A stretch of DNA of 64,000 nt from Arthrobacter sp. DNA4 (GTDB lineage: Bacteria > Actinomycetota > Actinomycetes > Actinomycetales > Micrococcaceae), in NCBI RefSeq assembly GCF_024362385.1, contig NZ_CP101466.1, positions 3,844,001-3,908,000 on the forward strand. The letters are read 5' to 3'. Shown here in pieces: positions 26,079 to 34,468 of this stretch (position 1 is its first letter; the number at the start of each line of letters is the position of its first letter). Made by a program: the position numbers and the translations under genes. Below the pieces are notes generated by a model. The model saw only the letters and a list, made by a program, of their open reading frames with translations, was not told the DNA's origin and made no database searches.

Positions 26079-27671
26079 ATGGCCATCACCGTCACAGATC
26101 CCCGGCCGATCAACCGCGCAGAGGAGATCCTCACGCCCAAGGCACTGGCCTTCGTGGAGGAGCTCCACAACCGGTTCGCCGGCACCCGCAACGAGCTCCT
26201 GGCGGCCCGCGCCGTCAAGCGGCAGCGGGTGGCGGAAACGGGCAAGCTCGACTTCCTGCCGGAGACCAAGGACGTGCGCGACGGCGACTGGAAGGTTGCG
26301 CCCGCACCGGCAGCTTTGCAGGACCGCCGGGTGGAGATGACCGGACCCGCCTCGCCGGCGAAGATGGCCATCAATGCCCTGAACTCCGGCGCGAAGGTTT
26401 GGCTGGCGGACCTCGAGGACGCCAGCACACCCACCTGGGCCAACGTCATCGACGCCATCCTGAACCTCCGCGATGCTGCCCAGGGCACGCTCAGCTACAC
26501 CTCGGAAGAAGGCAAGGAGTACCGGCTCCGCACCGACGCGCCGCTCGCCGTCGTGGTGGCCCGCCCCCGCGGCTGGCACATGCAGGAGAAGCACCTGCTG
26601 GTCAACGGCGAGCCCGCGGTTGGTGCGCTGGTGGACTTCGGGCTGCACTTCTTCCACATCGCCAAACAGCTGGTCCTCAACGGACAGGGCCCGTACTACT
26701 ACCTGCCCAAGATGGAAAGCCACCTCGAAGCGCGGCTGTGGAACGACGTGTTCGTCTTCGCCCAGGACTTCCTGGGCCTGAACCAGGGCACCATCCGCGC
26801 CACGGTGCTGATCGAGACCATCCCGGCCGCGTTCGAGATGGACGAGATCCTGTATGAACTGCGGGACCACGCCTCCGGCCTCAATGCCGGACGCTGGGAC
26901 TACCTGTTCAGCATCATCAAGTACTTCCGTGACGCCGGTGAGGAATTCGTCCTGCCGGACCGCGCGTCTGTGGCGATGACCGCCCCGTTCATGCGCGCCT
27001 ACACCGAACTCCTGGTCAAGACCTGCCACCGGCGCGGCGCCTTCGCCATGGGCGGCATGGCCGCGGTCATCCCCAACCGGCGCCACCCAGAAGTCACCGA
27101 GGCCGCCTTCGAGAAGGTCCGCGCGGACAAGACCCGCGAGGCAAATGACGGCTTTGACGGCTCCTGGGTTGCCCACCCGGACCTGGTGCCCACGTGCCGG
27201 GAAGTCTTCGACTCCGTGCTCGGCGACAAGCCCAACCAGGTGGACAAGCAGCGGCCGGAGGTTTCGGTTACCGCGGAGCAACTGCTGGACGTCCAGTCCG
27301 CCGGCGGCCAGGTCACCGAAGCCGGCCTGCGCCTGAACCTCTACGTTGCCGTTGCCTACACGGCCGTCTGGCTGTCCGGGAATGGCGCCGTGGCCATCCA
27401 CAACCTGATGGAGGACGCCGCCACGGCCGAGATTTCCCGCTCGCAGGTGTGGCAGCAAATCCGGAACAAGTCCATCCTTGCGGACACGGGGAACACCGTG
27501 ACCAGAGAACTGGTGGAGCGGATCCTCGGCGAGGAAACGGAGCGGCTTCGCACCGAATTCGGTGACGAGGCATTCCGCCGCTACTACCAGCCTGAGCTCA
27601 TCGCTGACATCTGCCTGTCGGACGATTACACCGACTTCCTCACCACGCCTGCGTACGAACTGGTGGGCTGA
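26079..27671 (+). CDS. aceB: Malate synthase, isoform A type
   Basis: It condenses glyoxylate with acetyl-CoA to malate. The 530-residue length matches isoform A. Motifs include KVWLADLEDASTPTWAN, RPRGWHMQEKHLLVNGEP, YLPKMESHLEARLW and ATVLIETIPAAFEMDEI, the last two holding Mg-binding Glu and the acid residues, and LMEDAATAEISRSQVWQ near the C-terminus. No isocitrate lyase gene is adjacent, and the neighbours are ureide genes, so glyoxylate probably comes from ureidoglycolate rather than isocitrate. It is separated by 1 bp from the next ATG. Confidence 0.95.
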   Translation: MAITVTDPRPINRAEEILTPKALAFVEELHNRFAGTRNELLAARAVKRQRVAETGKLDFLPETKDVRDGDWKVAPAPAALQDRRVEMTGPASPAKMAINALNSGAKVWLADLEDASTPTWANVIDAILNLRDAAQGTLSYTSEEGKEYRLRTDAPLAVVVARPRGWHMQEKHLLVNGEPAVGALVDFGLHFFHIAKQLVLNGQGPYYYLPKMESHLEARLWNDVFVFAQDFLGLNQGTIRATVLIETIPAAFEMDEILYELRDHASGLNAGRWDYLFSIIKYFRDAGEEFVLPDRASVAMTAPFMRAYTELLVKTCHRRGAFAMGGMAAVIPNRRHPEVTEAAFEKVRADKTREANDGFDGSWVAHPDLVPTCREVFDSVLGDKPNQVDKQRPEVSVTAEQLLDVQSAGGQVTEAGLRLNLYVAVAYTAVWLSGNGAVAIHNLMEDAATAEISRSQVWQQIRNKSILADTGNTVTRELVERILGEETERLRTEFGDEAFRRYYQPELIADICLSDDYTDFLTTPAYELVG

Positions 27672-27672
27672 G

Positions 27673-28947
27673 ATGGCAGCACCCAAGTCCTCGCTCTCCG
27701 CGGGGGACCTCGCGCACATTGACGGGCAGCTTGCTGCCACCGACCGGCTGCTGGAACAGAACTACCCGGGCGACGACGGCACCCGCCAGCCCGTGCACAC
27801 GGTGTACGTGCCCGCGGACCGTTTCACACCGTCGCTCGCGGCCGACTGGGGCGCCCAGGCAATCGCGACGGCGGAAGCCCACGGCGGCTTCGGGAAGCTG
27901 GGCCGGCTGCTGGGCCAGGACGCCGGGCTCGCCGAAGCGGTGGCGGACCGCGTCCAGGCCAAGCTCCAGACCGAGCCGATCGAGGACCTTCGCCTCGACT
28001 TCGAGGACGGCTTCGGGGACAGGGGCGACGACGCCGAGGACGCCGCCGCCGTTGCCGCGGCGTCCGCCGTGGCGCAGGCCGTGGCGGCGGGGTCCGCTCC
28101 CCCGTTCATCGGCATCCGGTTCAAGTGCTTCGAGGCTCCCACCCGGGCCCGTGGCCTGCGGACGCTTGACCTGTTCGTGTCCGGCCTGGCAGCGGCCGGC
28201 GAACTGCCGGACGGCCTGGTCCTCACGCTGCCCAAGGTCACCACAGTGGCCCAGGTCCAGGCCATGGACTATGCGGTGTCCCGGCTCGAGGACGTCCACG
28301 GCCTGCCGACCGGGCGGCTCCGCTTCGAGGTGCAGGTGGAAACACCGCAGCTGATCCTCGGTCCGGAAGGAACGTCTCCGGTAGCGCAGCTGCCGCATGC
28401 CGTGCCCGGGCGGATCAGCGGGTTGCACTACGGCACCTACGACTACTCGGCATCACTCCAGATCTCCGCCGAGTACCAGTCCATGGAGCACCCGGTAGCG
28501 GACTTCGCCAAGGAGGTCATGCAGCTCGCCGTGGCAGGCACCGGCATCCGGCTCTCCGACGGGTCCACCAACATCATCCCGGTGGGCGACAACGTGGAGA
28601 ACGCCTGGCAGCTGCACGGCCGGCTGGTCCGGCGGTCGCTGGAACGGGGCTACTACCAGGGCTGGGACCTGCACCCGGCCCAGCTGCCCAGCCGCTTCGC
28701 CGCCACCTATGCCTTCTACCGCGAAGGCCTGCCGGATACGGCCGCCCGCCTGCGGAACTATGTGGAGCGGACCGAAGGCGGCGTCATGGACGAACCCGCC
28801 ACCGCCCGGGCCCTGGCCGCATTCGTCCTGCGCGGCGTCCAGTGCGGGGCAGTGGGTGCGGAGGAAGTCCAGGCACTTGCCGGCGTCGGGCTTCCCCGGC
28901 TCACCGCCCTGGCCCATCCGCGGCTGGCCACCACTTCCAACTCGTAA
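27673..28947 (+). CDS. DUF6986 protein, CitE/HpcH aldolase-like
   Basis: The 424-residue protein belongs to a family of unassigned function that I recall as DUF6986. Segments resemble the CitE/HpaI TIM barrel: LRLDFEDGFGDRGDD (acidic metal-site-like), RFEVQVETPQLIL (cf. the IET motif) and GLHYGTYDYSASLQI. The ATG lies 1 bp after the malate synthase stop, and allE follows 16 bp downstream, so it is tightly bound into the ureide-glyoxylate operon. Possible reactions are aldol cleavage or hydrolysis of a short oxo-acid or a ureide-derived acyl-CoA such as malyl-CoA, but no activity is established here. Confidence 0.75.
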   Translation: MAAPKSSLSAGDLAHIDGQLAATDRLLEQNYPGDDGTRQPVHTVYVPADRFTPSLAADWGAQAIATAEAHGGFGKLGRLLGQDAGLAEAVADRVQAKLQTEPIEDLRLDFEDGFGDRGDDAEDAAAVAAASAVAQAVAAGSAPPFIGIRFKCFEAPTRARGLRTLDLFVSGLAAAGELPDGLVLTLPKVTTVAQVQAMDYAVSRLEDVHGLPTGRLRFEVQVETPQLILGPEGTSPVAQLPHAVPGRISGLHYGTYDYSASLQISAEYQSMEHPVADFAKEVMQLAVAGTGIRLSDGSTNIIPVGDNVENAWQLHGRLVRRSLERGYYQGWDLHPAQLPSRFAATYAFYREGLPDTAARLRNYVERTEGGVMDEPATARALAAFVLRGVQCGAVGAEEVQALAGVGLPRLTALAHPRLATTSNS

Positions 28948-28963
28948 GCAAAGGATCCCATTC

Positions 28964-29776
28964 ATGGGCAAGTACTACTCCCCCAGCGGCGGACTCCCGC
29001 CGCAGACCCACCTGACCACCGAGCGCGCCATCGTCACCGAGGCCTACACGGTGATCCCGAAGGGCGTGATGACGGACATCGTCACGTCCAACCTGCCAGG
29101 CTTTTCGAACACCCGGTCCTGGATCATCGCCCGCCCCATCTCCGGCTTCGCCACCACCTTCTCCCAGCTGATCGTTGAGATCGGCCCGGGCGGCGGGGCT
29201 CCCAAGGCCGAATTCGAGGCCGGAGTGGAGGGCGTCATTTTCGTGACGCGGGGCAAGGTCAACCTCACCCTGGACGGCGAACTGCACCCGCTGGAGGAGG
29301 GCGGCTACGCCTACCTGGCCGCGGGTTCGGAATGGGGCCTGGAAAACGTCTCTGACGAGGTCGTGTCCTTCCACTGGATCCGCAAGGCCTACGAGCGCCT
29401 TGAAGGGTACGAGGCCAAGTCCTTCGTCACCAACGAAAAGGACGTGGAGCCCACGTCCATGCCGGACACCAATGACGTCTGGAAGACCACGCGGTTCACG
29501 GACTCGAACGACCTCGCCCATGACATGCAGGTGAACATCGTGACGTTCCAGCCCGGCGGCGTGATCCCGTTCCCGGAAACCCACGTGATGGAACACGGCC
29601 TGTACGTCCTTGAGGGCAAGGCCATGTACCTGCTGAACAACGACTGGGTGGAGGTGGAGGCGGGCGACTTCATGTGGCTGCGCGCCTTCTGCCCGCAGGC
29701 CTGCTACGCCGGCGGCCCCGGTGAGTTCCGCTACCTGCTGTACAAGGACATGAACCGCCAGGTGAAGCTGACCTAG
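28964..29776 (+). CDS. allE: (S)-ureidoglycine aminohydrolase (bicupin)
   Basis: The enzyme releases ammonia from (S)-ureidoglycine to form ureidoglycolate, from which glyoxylate is later made. The 270-residue protein has two cupin domains (about residues 60-140 and 190-265). In the second, E205, H207 and H211 (PETHVMEH) with Q245 reproduce the E-x-H-x3-H...Q manganese site spacing of plant ureidoglycine aminohydrolase. It is the last gene of the malic enzyme operon, before a strong terminator. Allantoinase, allantoate amidohydrolase and ureidoglycolate enzymes are not in the window. Confidence 0.93.
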   Translation: MGKYYSPSGGLPPQTHLTTERAIVTEAYTVIPKGVMTDIVTSNLPGFSNTRSWIIARPISGFATTFSQLIVEIGPGGGAPKAEFEAGVEGVIFVTRGKVNLTLDGELHPLEEGGYAYLAAGSEWGLENVSDEVVSFHWIRKAYERLEGYEAKSFVTNEKDVEPTSMPDTNDVWKTTRFTDSNDLAHDMQVNIVTFQPGGVIPFPETHVMEHGLYVLEGKAMYLLNNDWVEVEAGDFMWLRAFCPQACYAGGPGEFRYLLYKDMNRQVKLT

Positions 29777-29795
29777 GAGCTTCACCCTTCGGGCA

Positions 29796-29836
29796 AAAGC
29801 AGAGGCCGTGATGGAACCCATCACGGCCTCTGCTTT
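29796..29836 (+). terminator. Terminator hairpin after allE
   Basis: AAAGCAGAGGCCGTGATGG (29796-29814) and CCATCACGGCCTCTGCTTT (29818-29836) form a 19-bp perfect stem with a 3-nt loop, flanked by A- and T-rich ends. It can serve both allE and the converging alcohol dehydrogenase gene. Confidence 0.9.
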
Positions 29837-29848
29837 AACTGCTGTTGG

Positions 29849-31030
29849 TCAGGCGCCCGGGTTGAGGACCACCTTGATGCAGCCGTCTTCCTTCTTCTGG
29901 AACTTCTCGTAGAGGGCAGGCGCACCGTCCAGGCCCGAGCGGTGGGTGACCAGGTCCATCACGCCCAGCGGGTCGGCGTCGTCCTCCACCAAGGGAAGCA
30001 GCTGGTCGGTCCAGTGCCGTACGTTGCACTGACCCATGCGCAGCTGAAGCTGCTTGTCGAACATGGTCAGCAGCGGCATGGGGCTGGCCTGGCCGCCGTA
30101 GACACCGCTCAGCGACAGGGTGCCGCCGCGGCGTACCGCATCAATGGCGGTATGCAGCACCGCGAGCCGGTCCACACCCGCAGTCTCCATCGCCTTTTGC
30201 GCCAGCTTGTCCGGCAGGAGCCCCAGCGCCTGGTGCGCAAACCCTGCCACCGGCGAACCGTGCGCTTCCATTCCGACGGCGTCAACTATGCCGTTCGGAC
30301 CCCTCCCATCGGTCATCTCCCGCAGTTCGTCGGCGACGCCCTTGGCGTAATCGAGGGTTTCGACTCCATGCCGGGCGGCCATCTCGCGCCGTTCCGGAAC
30401 GGGATCGACGCCGATGACCCGGTAACCACGGTGCGCTCCGATCCGTGCCGCGAACTGGCCCACCGGACCGAGCCCGAAAACCGTCAGGACGCCGCCGGGT
30501 TCAACATTGGCGTACTCCACCCCCTGCCAGGCGGTGGGGAGGATGTCCGAGAGGAACAGATAGCGTTCATCGGGAAGCTCGCTGCCCACCTTGATGGGGC
30601 CATAGTCGGCGTGCGGGACGCGCAGGTATTCGGCCTGGCCGCCGGGGACCGACCCATACAGTTCTGAGAAGCCGAACAGGGCTGCGCCGGATCCCTTCTC
30701 TTTCACCTGCGTGGTTTCACATTGCGACTGCAGGCCCTGGCGGCACATGAAGCAGGAGCCGCAGGAAATATTGAACGGAACCACCACGCGGTCGCCCTTG
30801 CGGAGGTTGGTAACGCCACTGCCTACTTCCTCCACGATGCCCATCGGCTCGTGGCCAATGACGTCGCCTTTGTGCATGTAGGGGCCCAGGACCTCGTAGA
30901 GGTGCAGGTCGGAACCGCAGATCGCGGTGGAGGTGATACGGACGATCGCGTCCGTGGGCTCCTGGATGACGGGATCGGGCACTTCTTCAACGCTTACCGA
31001 CCGCTTTCCTTGCCACGTCAGTGCTTTCAC
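29849..31030 (-). CDS. Zinc-dependent alcohol dehydrogenase, formaldehyde-dehydrogenase-like
   Basis: The 393-residue protein is a medium-chain dehydrogenase. The catalytic zinc site is visible in CGSDLHLYE and GHEPMGIVEEVG, and the structural-zinc cysteines in CGSCFMCRQGLQSQC. NAD-binding VFGLGPVGQFAARIG is at about residue 180. The long insert and VKEKGSGAALFGFSELYG segment match the glutathione-independent formaldehyde dehydrogenase subgroup. The substrate is unknown. Its 3' end shares the hairpin terminator with allE. Confidence 0.85.
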   Translation of the reverse strand: MKALTWQGKRSVSVEEVPDPVIQEPTDAIVRITSTAICGSDLHLYEVLGPYMHKGDVIGHEPMGIVEEVGSGVTNLRKGDRVVVPFNISCGSCFMCRQGLQSQCETTQVKEKGSGAALFGFSELYGSVPGGQAEYLRVPHADYGPIKVGSELPDERYLFLSDILPTAWQGVEYANVEPGGVLTVFGLGPVGQFAARIGAHRGYRVIGVDPVPERREMAARHGVETLDYAKGVADELREMTDGRGPNGIVDAVGMEAHGSPVAGFAHQALGLLPDKLAQKAMETAGVDRLAVLHTAIDAVRRGGTLSLSGVYGGQASPMPLLTMFDKQLQLRMGQCNVRHWTDQLLPLVEDDADPLGVMDLVTHRSGLDGAPALYEKFQKKEDGCIKVVLNPGA

Positions 31031-31220
31031 AGTCTCCCTTTCGTCTTCTTTGCCCCGGGGGTTCTCCCGGGGCGGGGCAGGGCACCCGCGGGCACCCTTT
31101 CTTCGACGCTATCTGTTTTGGGCGAAAAAAGTAAGCATGCTGATCAAAAGCTTGTGGGCGCCGTCGACTGCTCATAGCGTAGGGAGAGACAAACGGAAGA
31201 CCACGCGAAAGAGGAACGCC

Positions 31221-31469
31221 ATGTCGCTGTACCAGCCGGAACCGGTCGAGATCTCCACCCGCATGCGTCCGGGTGAATGGACGGAAGAAAGCCTGGCGGA
31301 ACTGGTCAGCACCTACCGGACGCGCGTCCGGGAAATGGGGGCGCCGGTCACAGAGGTGGCCACGGACATCGAGCGGGACGACGACGGCTCGGTGAAGGTG
31401 GTGGTGTCGTGGACAAAGCCTGCCATCGCCGGCGACGAGGATTCCGTGCCGGGCGGACAGCCGCTGTGA
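31221..31469 (+). CDS. Unrecognised small acidic protein
   Basis: The 82-residue protein starts MSLYQPEPVEISTRMRPGEW and ends SWTKPAIAGDEDSVPGG. It has no membrane segment and no known motif. GAGGAACGCC upstream of the ATG is a good ribosome site. It is divergent from the alcohol dehydrogenase (190-bp gap) and converges with the HAD gene. Its alternating charged helix (ESLAELVSTYRTRVREMG) followed by beta-like strands suggests a folded small domain. Confidence 0.6.
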   Translation: MSLYQPEPVEISTRMRPGEWTEESLAELVSTYRTRVREMGAPVTEVATDIERDDDGSVKVVVSWTKPAIAGDEDSVPGGQPL

Positions 31470-31482
31470 CCGGGGCGGCTTC

Positions 31483-32193
31483 CTAGCGGTGCGGCTGCAA
31501 CGCAAGCAGCCGGCCGATGGCGCTTGAGCCCAGGTTCTGCAGCAGGTGGCGCGGCCCGTCATAGACCTCAACGGCGCCCGCTTCCCGGAGTTGTGCCGCA
31601 TGGATTCCACCACAGGTAAGCCCGATGGCGGGAATGCCCAGCGCGCCCGCTGCCTTCATGTCCCATACAGCGTCACCCACGTAAACAGCGTTGGCAGCCT
31701 CGACGCCCACGGCCTCCAGGGCGGCTTCCAGGATGTCCGGCGCAGGCTTGCTCTCCTTCGCGTCATTGGCGCTGGTGGCGGCGTCAATGAAGGCGTCTGC
31801 CTCCAGCACGGAGCGCATGACCTGCAGGTCCCGTTCCCGCGCCGAGGAAGCCAGGGCCACGGCCAGGCCTCCGGCATGGCACTGGCCCAGCAGGTCCTTG
31901 GCGCCATCAAGGGCGCGGAGGGAGGGCCAGTGCGAGGCATACAGTGCGCCATGGCTGGCCATGATGTCCTCATCCTCGTCCTGGTTCCGGCCGTCGGGGA
32001 GGAGGGTGTCCACTAGCCGGGCGCCGCCCATGCCCACGAGCTGGTGTATGGCCGCCATGGGGACGTCGTGGCCATACTGGCGGAAGGCACCCCACCAGGC
32101 GATGGTATGGATGTACGACGAGTCGATCAGCGTTCCGTCGACGTCAAACAGGACCCCCGGCGGGGGTGCCGGGGGTGTGGTGGATTCGGCCAT
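31483..32193 (-). CDS. HAD superfamily phosphatase/hydrolase
   Basis: The 236-residue protein has HAD motif I (LFDVDGTLIDSS, nucleophile Asp near residue 17), motif II (LASSARERDL), the motif III Lys (KESKPAPDIL) and motif IV (VYVGDAVWDMKAAGALG). The cap is of the beta-phosphoglucomutase/phosphoglycolate phosphatase type. The substrate is unknown. Its ATG overlaps the stop of the upstream DUF1508 gene as TGATG, indicating coupled translation. Confidence 0.88.
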   Translation of the reverse strand: MAESTTPPAPPPGVLFDVDGTLIDSSYIHTIAWWGAFRQYGHDVPMAAIHQLVGMGGARLVDTLLPDGRNQDEDEDIMASHGALYASHWPSLRALDGAKDLLGQCHAGGLAVALASSARERDLQVMRSVLEADAFIDAATSANDAKESKPAPDILEAALEAVGVEAANAVYVGDAVWDMKAAGALGIPAIGLTCGGIHAAQLREAGAVEVYDGPRHLLQNLGSSAIGRLLALQPHR

Positions 32194-32483
32194 CAGCTCA
32201 CCGCTGCCCGTCGGGCGCCGGGGGCCTTTTTCAGTCTGGCCGCTTCCTCCTTGGGAGAACTGACGGGCCGGACGCGTTCACGGATAACGGACCCGGCGCC
32301 GTCCAGGCTCTTGTCCCGGATCAGGCCCGTACCGGCAATTTCCCGGGCCATCGCAACGCCTGCCACAGCGGCCCGCTTGGTGGGGAAGGTAACCGAGATG
32401 GCCATCAGGTTCCCGCTTCCGTCCATCATCCTGATCCGGTAACCGCCGTCAGGGGCATCCACGAGTTCAAAAAATCCGGCCAT
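32193..32483 (-). CDS. DUF1508 (YegP-like) small protein
   Basis: The 96-residue protein has one YegP/DUF1508 unit: FELVDAPDGGYRIRMMDGSG with the typical alternating pattern, then FPTKRAAVAGVAMAREI. The family has a small alpha-beta fold and is linked to stress in some bacteria, but its function is unknown. The ATG at 32483 with GGAGG upstream is clear. A basic Ala/Arg-rich tail ends the protein. A TAAGTATACTTA palindrome lies about 60 bp upstream. Confidence 0.75.
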   Translation of the reverse strand: MAGFFELVDAPDGGYRIRMMDGSGNLMAISVTFPTKRAAVAGVAMAREIAGTGLIRDKSLDGAGSVIRERVRPVSSPKEEAARLKKAPGARRAAVS

Positions 32484-32542
32484 AACTATCACTCCTCCGT
32501 CAATCACGGCACTGTGCTTGGGAGCACTCCATGAGGTGTTAG

Positions 32543-32554
32543 TAAGTATACTTA
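32543..32554. promoter_or_regulatory. Palindrome TAAGTATACTTA upstream of the DUF1508-HAD operon
   Basis: A perfect 12-bp palindrome in the short AT-rich gap between the DUF1508 start and the GH15 stop. It could be an operator or contain the -10 element for the minus-strand pair. Confidence 0.4.
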
Positions 32555-32596
32555 TCTATCCTGCGAAGGAGAAGTTCCAGCCCCGTCCGCGCCGCC

Positions 32597-34405
32597 TCAG
32601 CGCGTATCCGCCTGTGCAGACGGAAGGGGGGTGTCACTGCGCCGAACCGTATCCTGATGAAGCTCCAGGGCGCTAGTCACAAGGGCGAAGTGGCTGAATG
32701 CCTGCGGTGTGTTGCCCAGTTGGCGCCCGGCTTTCACCGCCCATTCCTCGCTCAGCAGCCCCACGTCGTTGCGCAGTTCCAGCAGGCGTTCGAAGAGTTC
32801 GCGCGATTCCTCATGGCGCCCGGCTCCCAGGAGCGCCTCCACCATCCAGAATGAGCACGCCAGGAAGACGCCCTCGTCGCCCGGCAGGCCGTCGTCGCTC
32901 TCTTCCGGCTTGTATCGCAGCACAAAACCGTCCTGGGTCAGCTCCCGCTGAATGGCGTCGATGGTTCCTATGACCTTGGGGTCGTCGTTCGGCAGGAAAC
33001 CCACCCTGGGAATCAGCAGCAGGCTGGCATCGAGCTCCGGCCGTCCGTAGGACTGCACAAAAGTATTGCGCCTGGCATCGAAACCGTTGGCCATGATGTC
33101 CCCGCGGATCTGCTCCCGCAGCGCCTCCCAGCGCTCCACCGGCCCCGGCAGCCCGGACTCCCGCACGCCCTTCACCATCCGGTCCGCGGCCACCCACGCC
33201 ATCACCTTGGAGTGGGTGAAATGCCGGCGCGGCCCGCGCATCTCCCAGAGCCCGTTGTCCGGCTGGTCCCAGATGGTTTCCAGGTGCTCCATCAGGGCAA
33301 TCTGCACGTCCCAGGCCTCATCAGTGTGCTTCAGCAGCGAGTTCCGGGTCAGCGCGAGGCAGTCAAGGACCTCGCCCCACACGTCCAGCTGGAACTGCTC
33401 CGCCGCCGCGTTTCCGATCCGGACGGGCGCCGAGTTCTCGTAGCCCTTCAGCCAGGGCAGCTCCATCTCGGGCAGCCGCCGCTCGCCATGGATTCCGTAC
33501 ATGATCTGCAGGTCGGCGGGGTCGCCGGTCACGGCCCGGAGCAGCCAGTCCCGCCAGGCGGCCGCCTCGGCGGTGTATCCGGCGGCCAGCAGGGCCTGCA
33601 GGGTCATGGCGGCATCCCGCAGCCAGCAGTAGCGGTAATCCCAGTTCCGCTGGCCGCCCGGCTGCTCCGGAAGGGATGTGGTGACGGCGGCGACGATTCC
33701 CCCGGTGGGGGCATAGGTGAGCGCCTTGAGCGTCACCAGGGAGCGGACCACCGCGTCCTGGTACTTCCCCTTGACGGTGCACTGCGAGGACCAGCCCCGC
33801 CAGAATGCGTAGGTGCTCTCAAGGACGTCCTCGGCATCAACGCTGACCGGCCGTCCCACGTGGCTTGGTGCCCAGGTCAGCACGAACGGCACCTTCTCGC
33901 CGGCGCTCACGGTGAAATCGCTGACGGTGTGCATGTTCTCGCCGTGCAGGGGCGCAGGGGTGACCAGGTAGACGGCGTCCGGGCCGGCAATGGCGTGCAG
34001 CCCGCGCTTGTCCTTGCGGACCCACGGCACGATGTGGCCGTAGTCGAACCTCAGGACCAACTCCCCGCGCATCTTGACGGTGCCGCTGATGCCCTCCACG
34101 ATGCGGACAATGTCAGCAACCGAATCCCTGGGCGGCATGAAGTCTGTGACCCGCACGGTTCCGTCCGGCGTCTCCCACTCCGTATCCAGCACCAGGCTGC
34201 CGTCGCGGTAGCTCCGCCGGGTGCACGCTCCGCCGCCCTCCGGCGCCAGCAGCCAGCGACCCGAGTCAGGGGTATCCAGCAGCGCGTTGAAGCACGCCGG
34301 GGAATCGAACCGCGGGAGGCAGAGCCAGTCAATCGAGCCTTCCTTGCTGACCAGCGCCCCTGTTTGAAGGTCGCCAACTACCGCATAGTCTTCGATTCGC
34401 GCCAT
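32597..34405 (-). CDS. Glycoside hydrolase family 15 protein (glucoamylase/trehalase type)
   Basis: The 602-residue cytosolic protein begins MARIEDYAVVGDLQTGALVS and has the GH15 N-terminal beta-domain (IDWLCLPRFDSPACFNALLD) and an alpha/alpha barrel with RNWDYRYCWLRDAAMTLQAL. The catalytic acids are probably in the DVWGEVLDCL region and in KPEESDDGLPGDEGVFLACS. Actinobacterial members of this type include trehalases as well as glucan hydrolases. There is no signal peptide. The ATG at 34405 is chosen because upstream in-frame codons show no family similarity. It is divergent from the DUF72 gene, 63 bp away. Confidence 0.9.
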   Translation of the reverse strand: MARIEDYAVVGDLQTGALVSKEGSIDWLCLPRFDSPACFNALLDTPDSGRWLLAPEGGGACTRRSYRDGSLVLDTEWETPDGTVRVTDFMPPRDSVADIVRIVEGISGTVKMRGELVLRFDYGHIVPWVRKDKRGLHAIAGPDAVYLVTPAPLHGENMHTVSDFTVSAGEKVPFVLTWAPSHVGRPVSVDAEDVLESTYAFWRGWSSQCTVKGKYQDAVVRSLVTLKALTYAPTGGIVAAVTTSLPEQPGGQRNWDYRYCWLRDAAMTLQALLAAGYTAEAAAWRDWLLRAVTGDPADLQIMYGIHGERRLPEMELPWLKGYENSAPVRIGNAAAEQFQLDVWGEVLDCLALTRNSLLKHTDEAWDVQIALMEHLETIWDQPDNGLWEMRGPRRHFTHSKVMAWVAADRMVKGVRESGLPGPVERWEALREQIRGDIMANGFDARRNTFVQSYGRPELDASLLLIPRVGFLPNDDPKVIGTIDAIQRELTQDGFVLRYKPEESDDGLPGDEGVFLACSFWMVEALLGAGRHEESRELFERLLELRNDVGLLSEEWAVKAGRQLGNTPQAFSHFALVTSALELHQDTVRRSDTPLPSAQADTR

Positions 34406-34468
34406 GACATTACCCTGCCACACAGGGCTCCGAAGGGAAGGGCAATGTGCAGGTGTAGCCTGAGGCAA

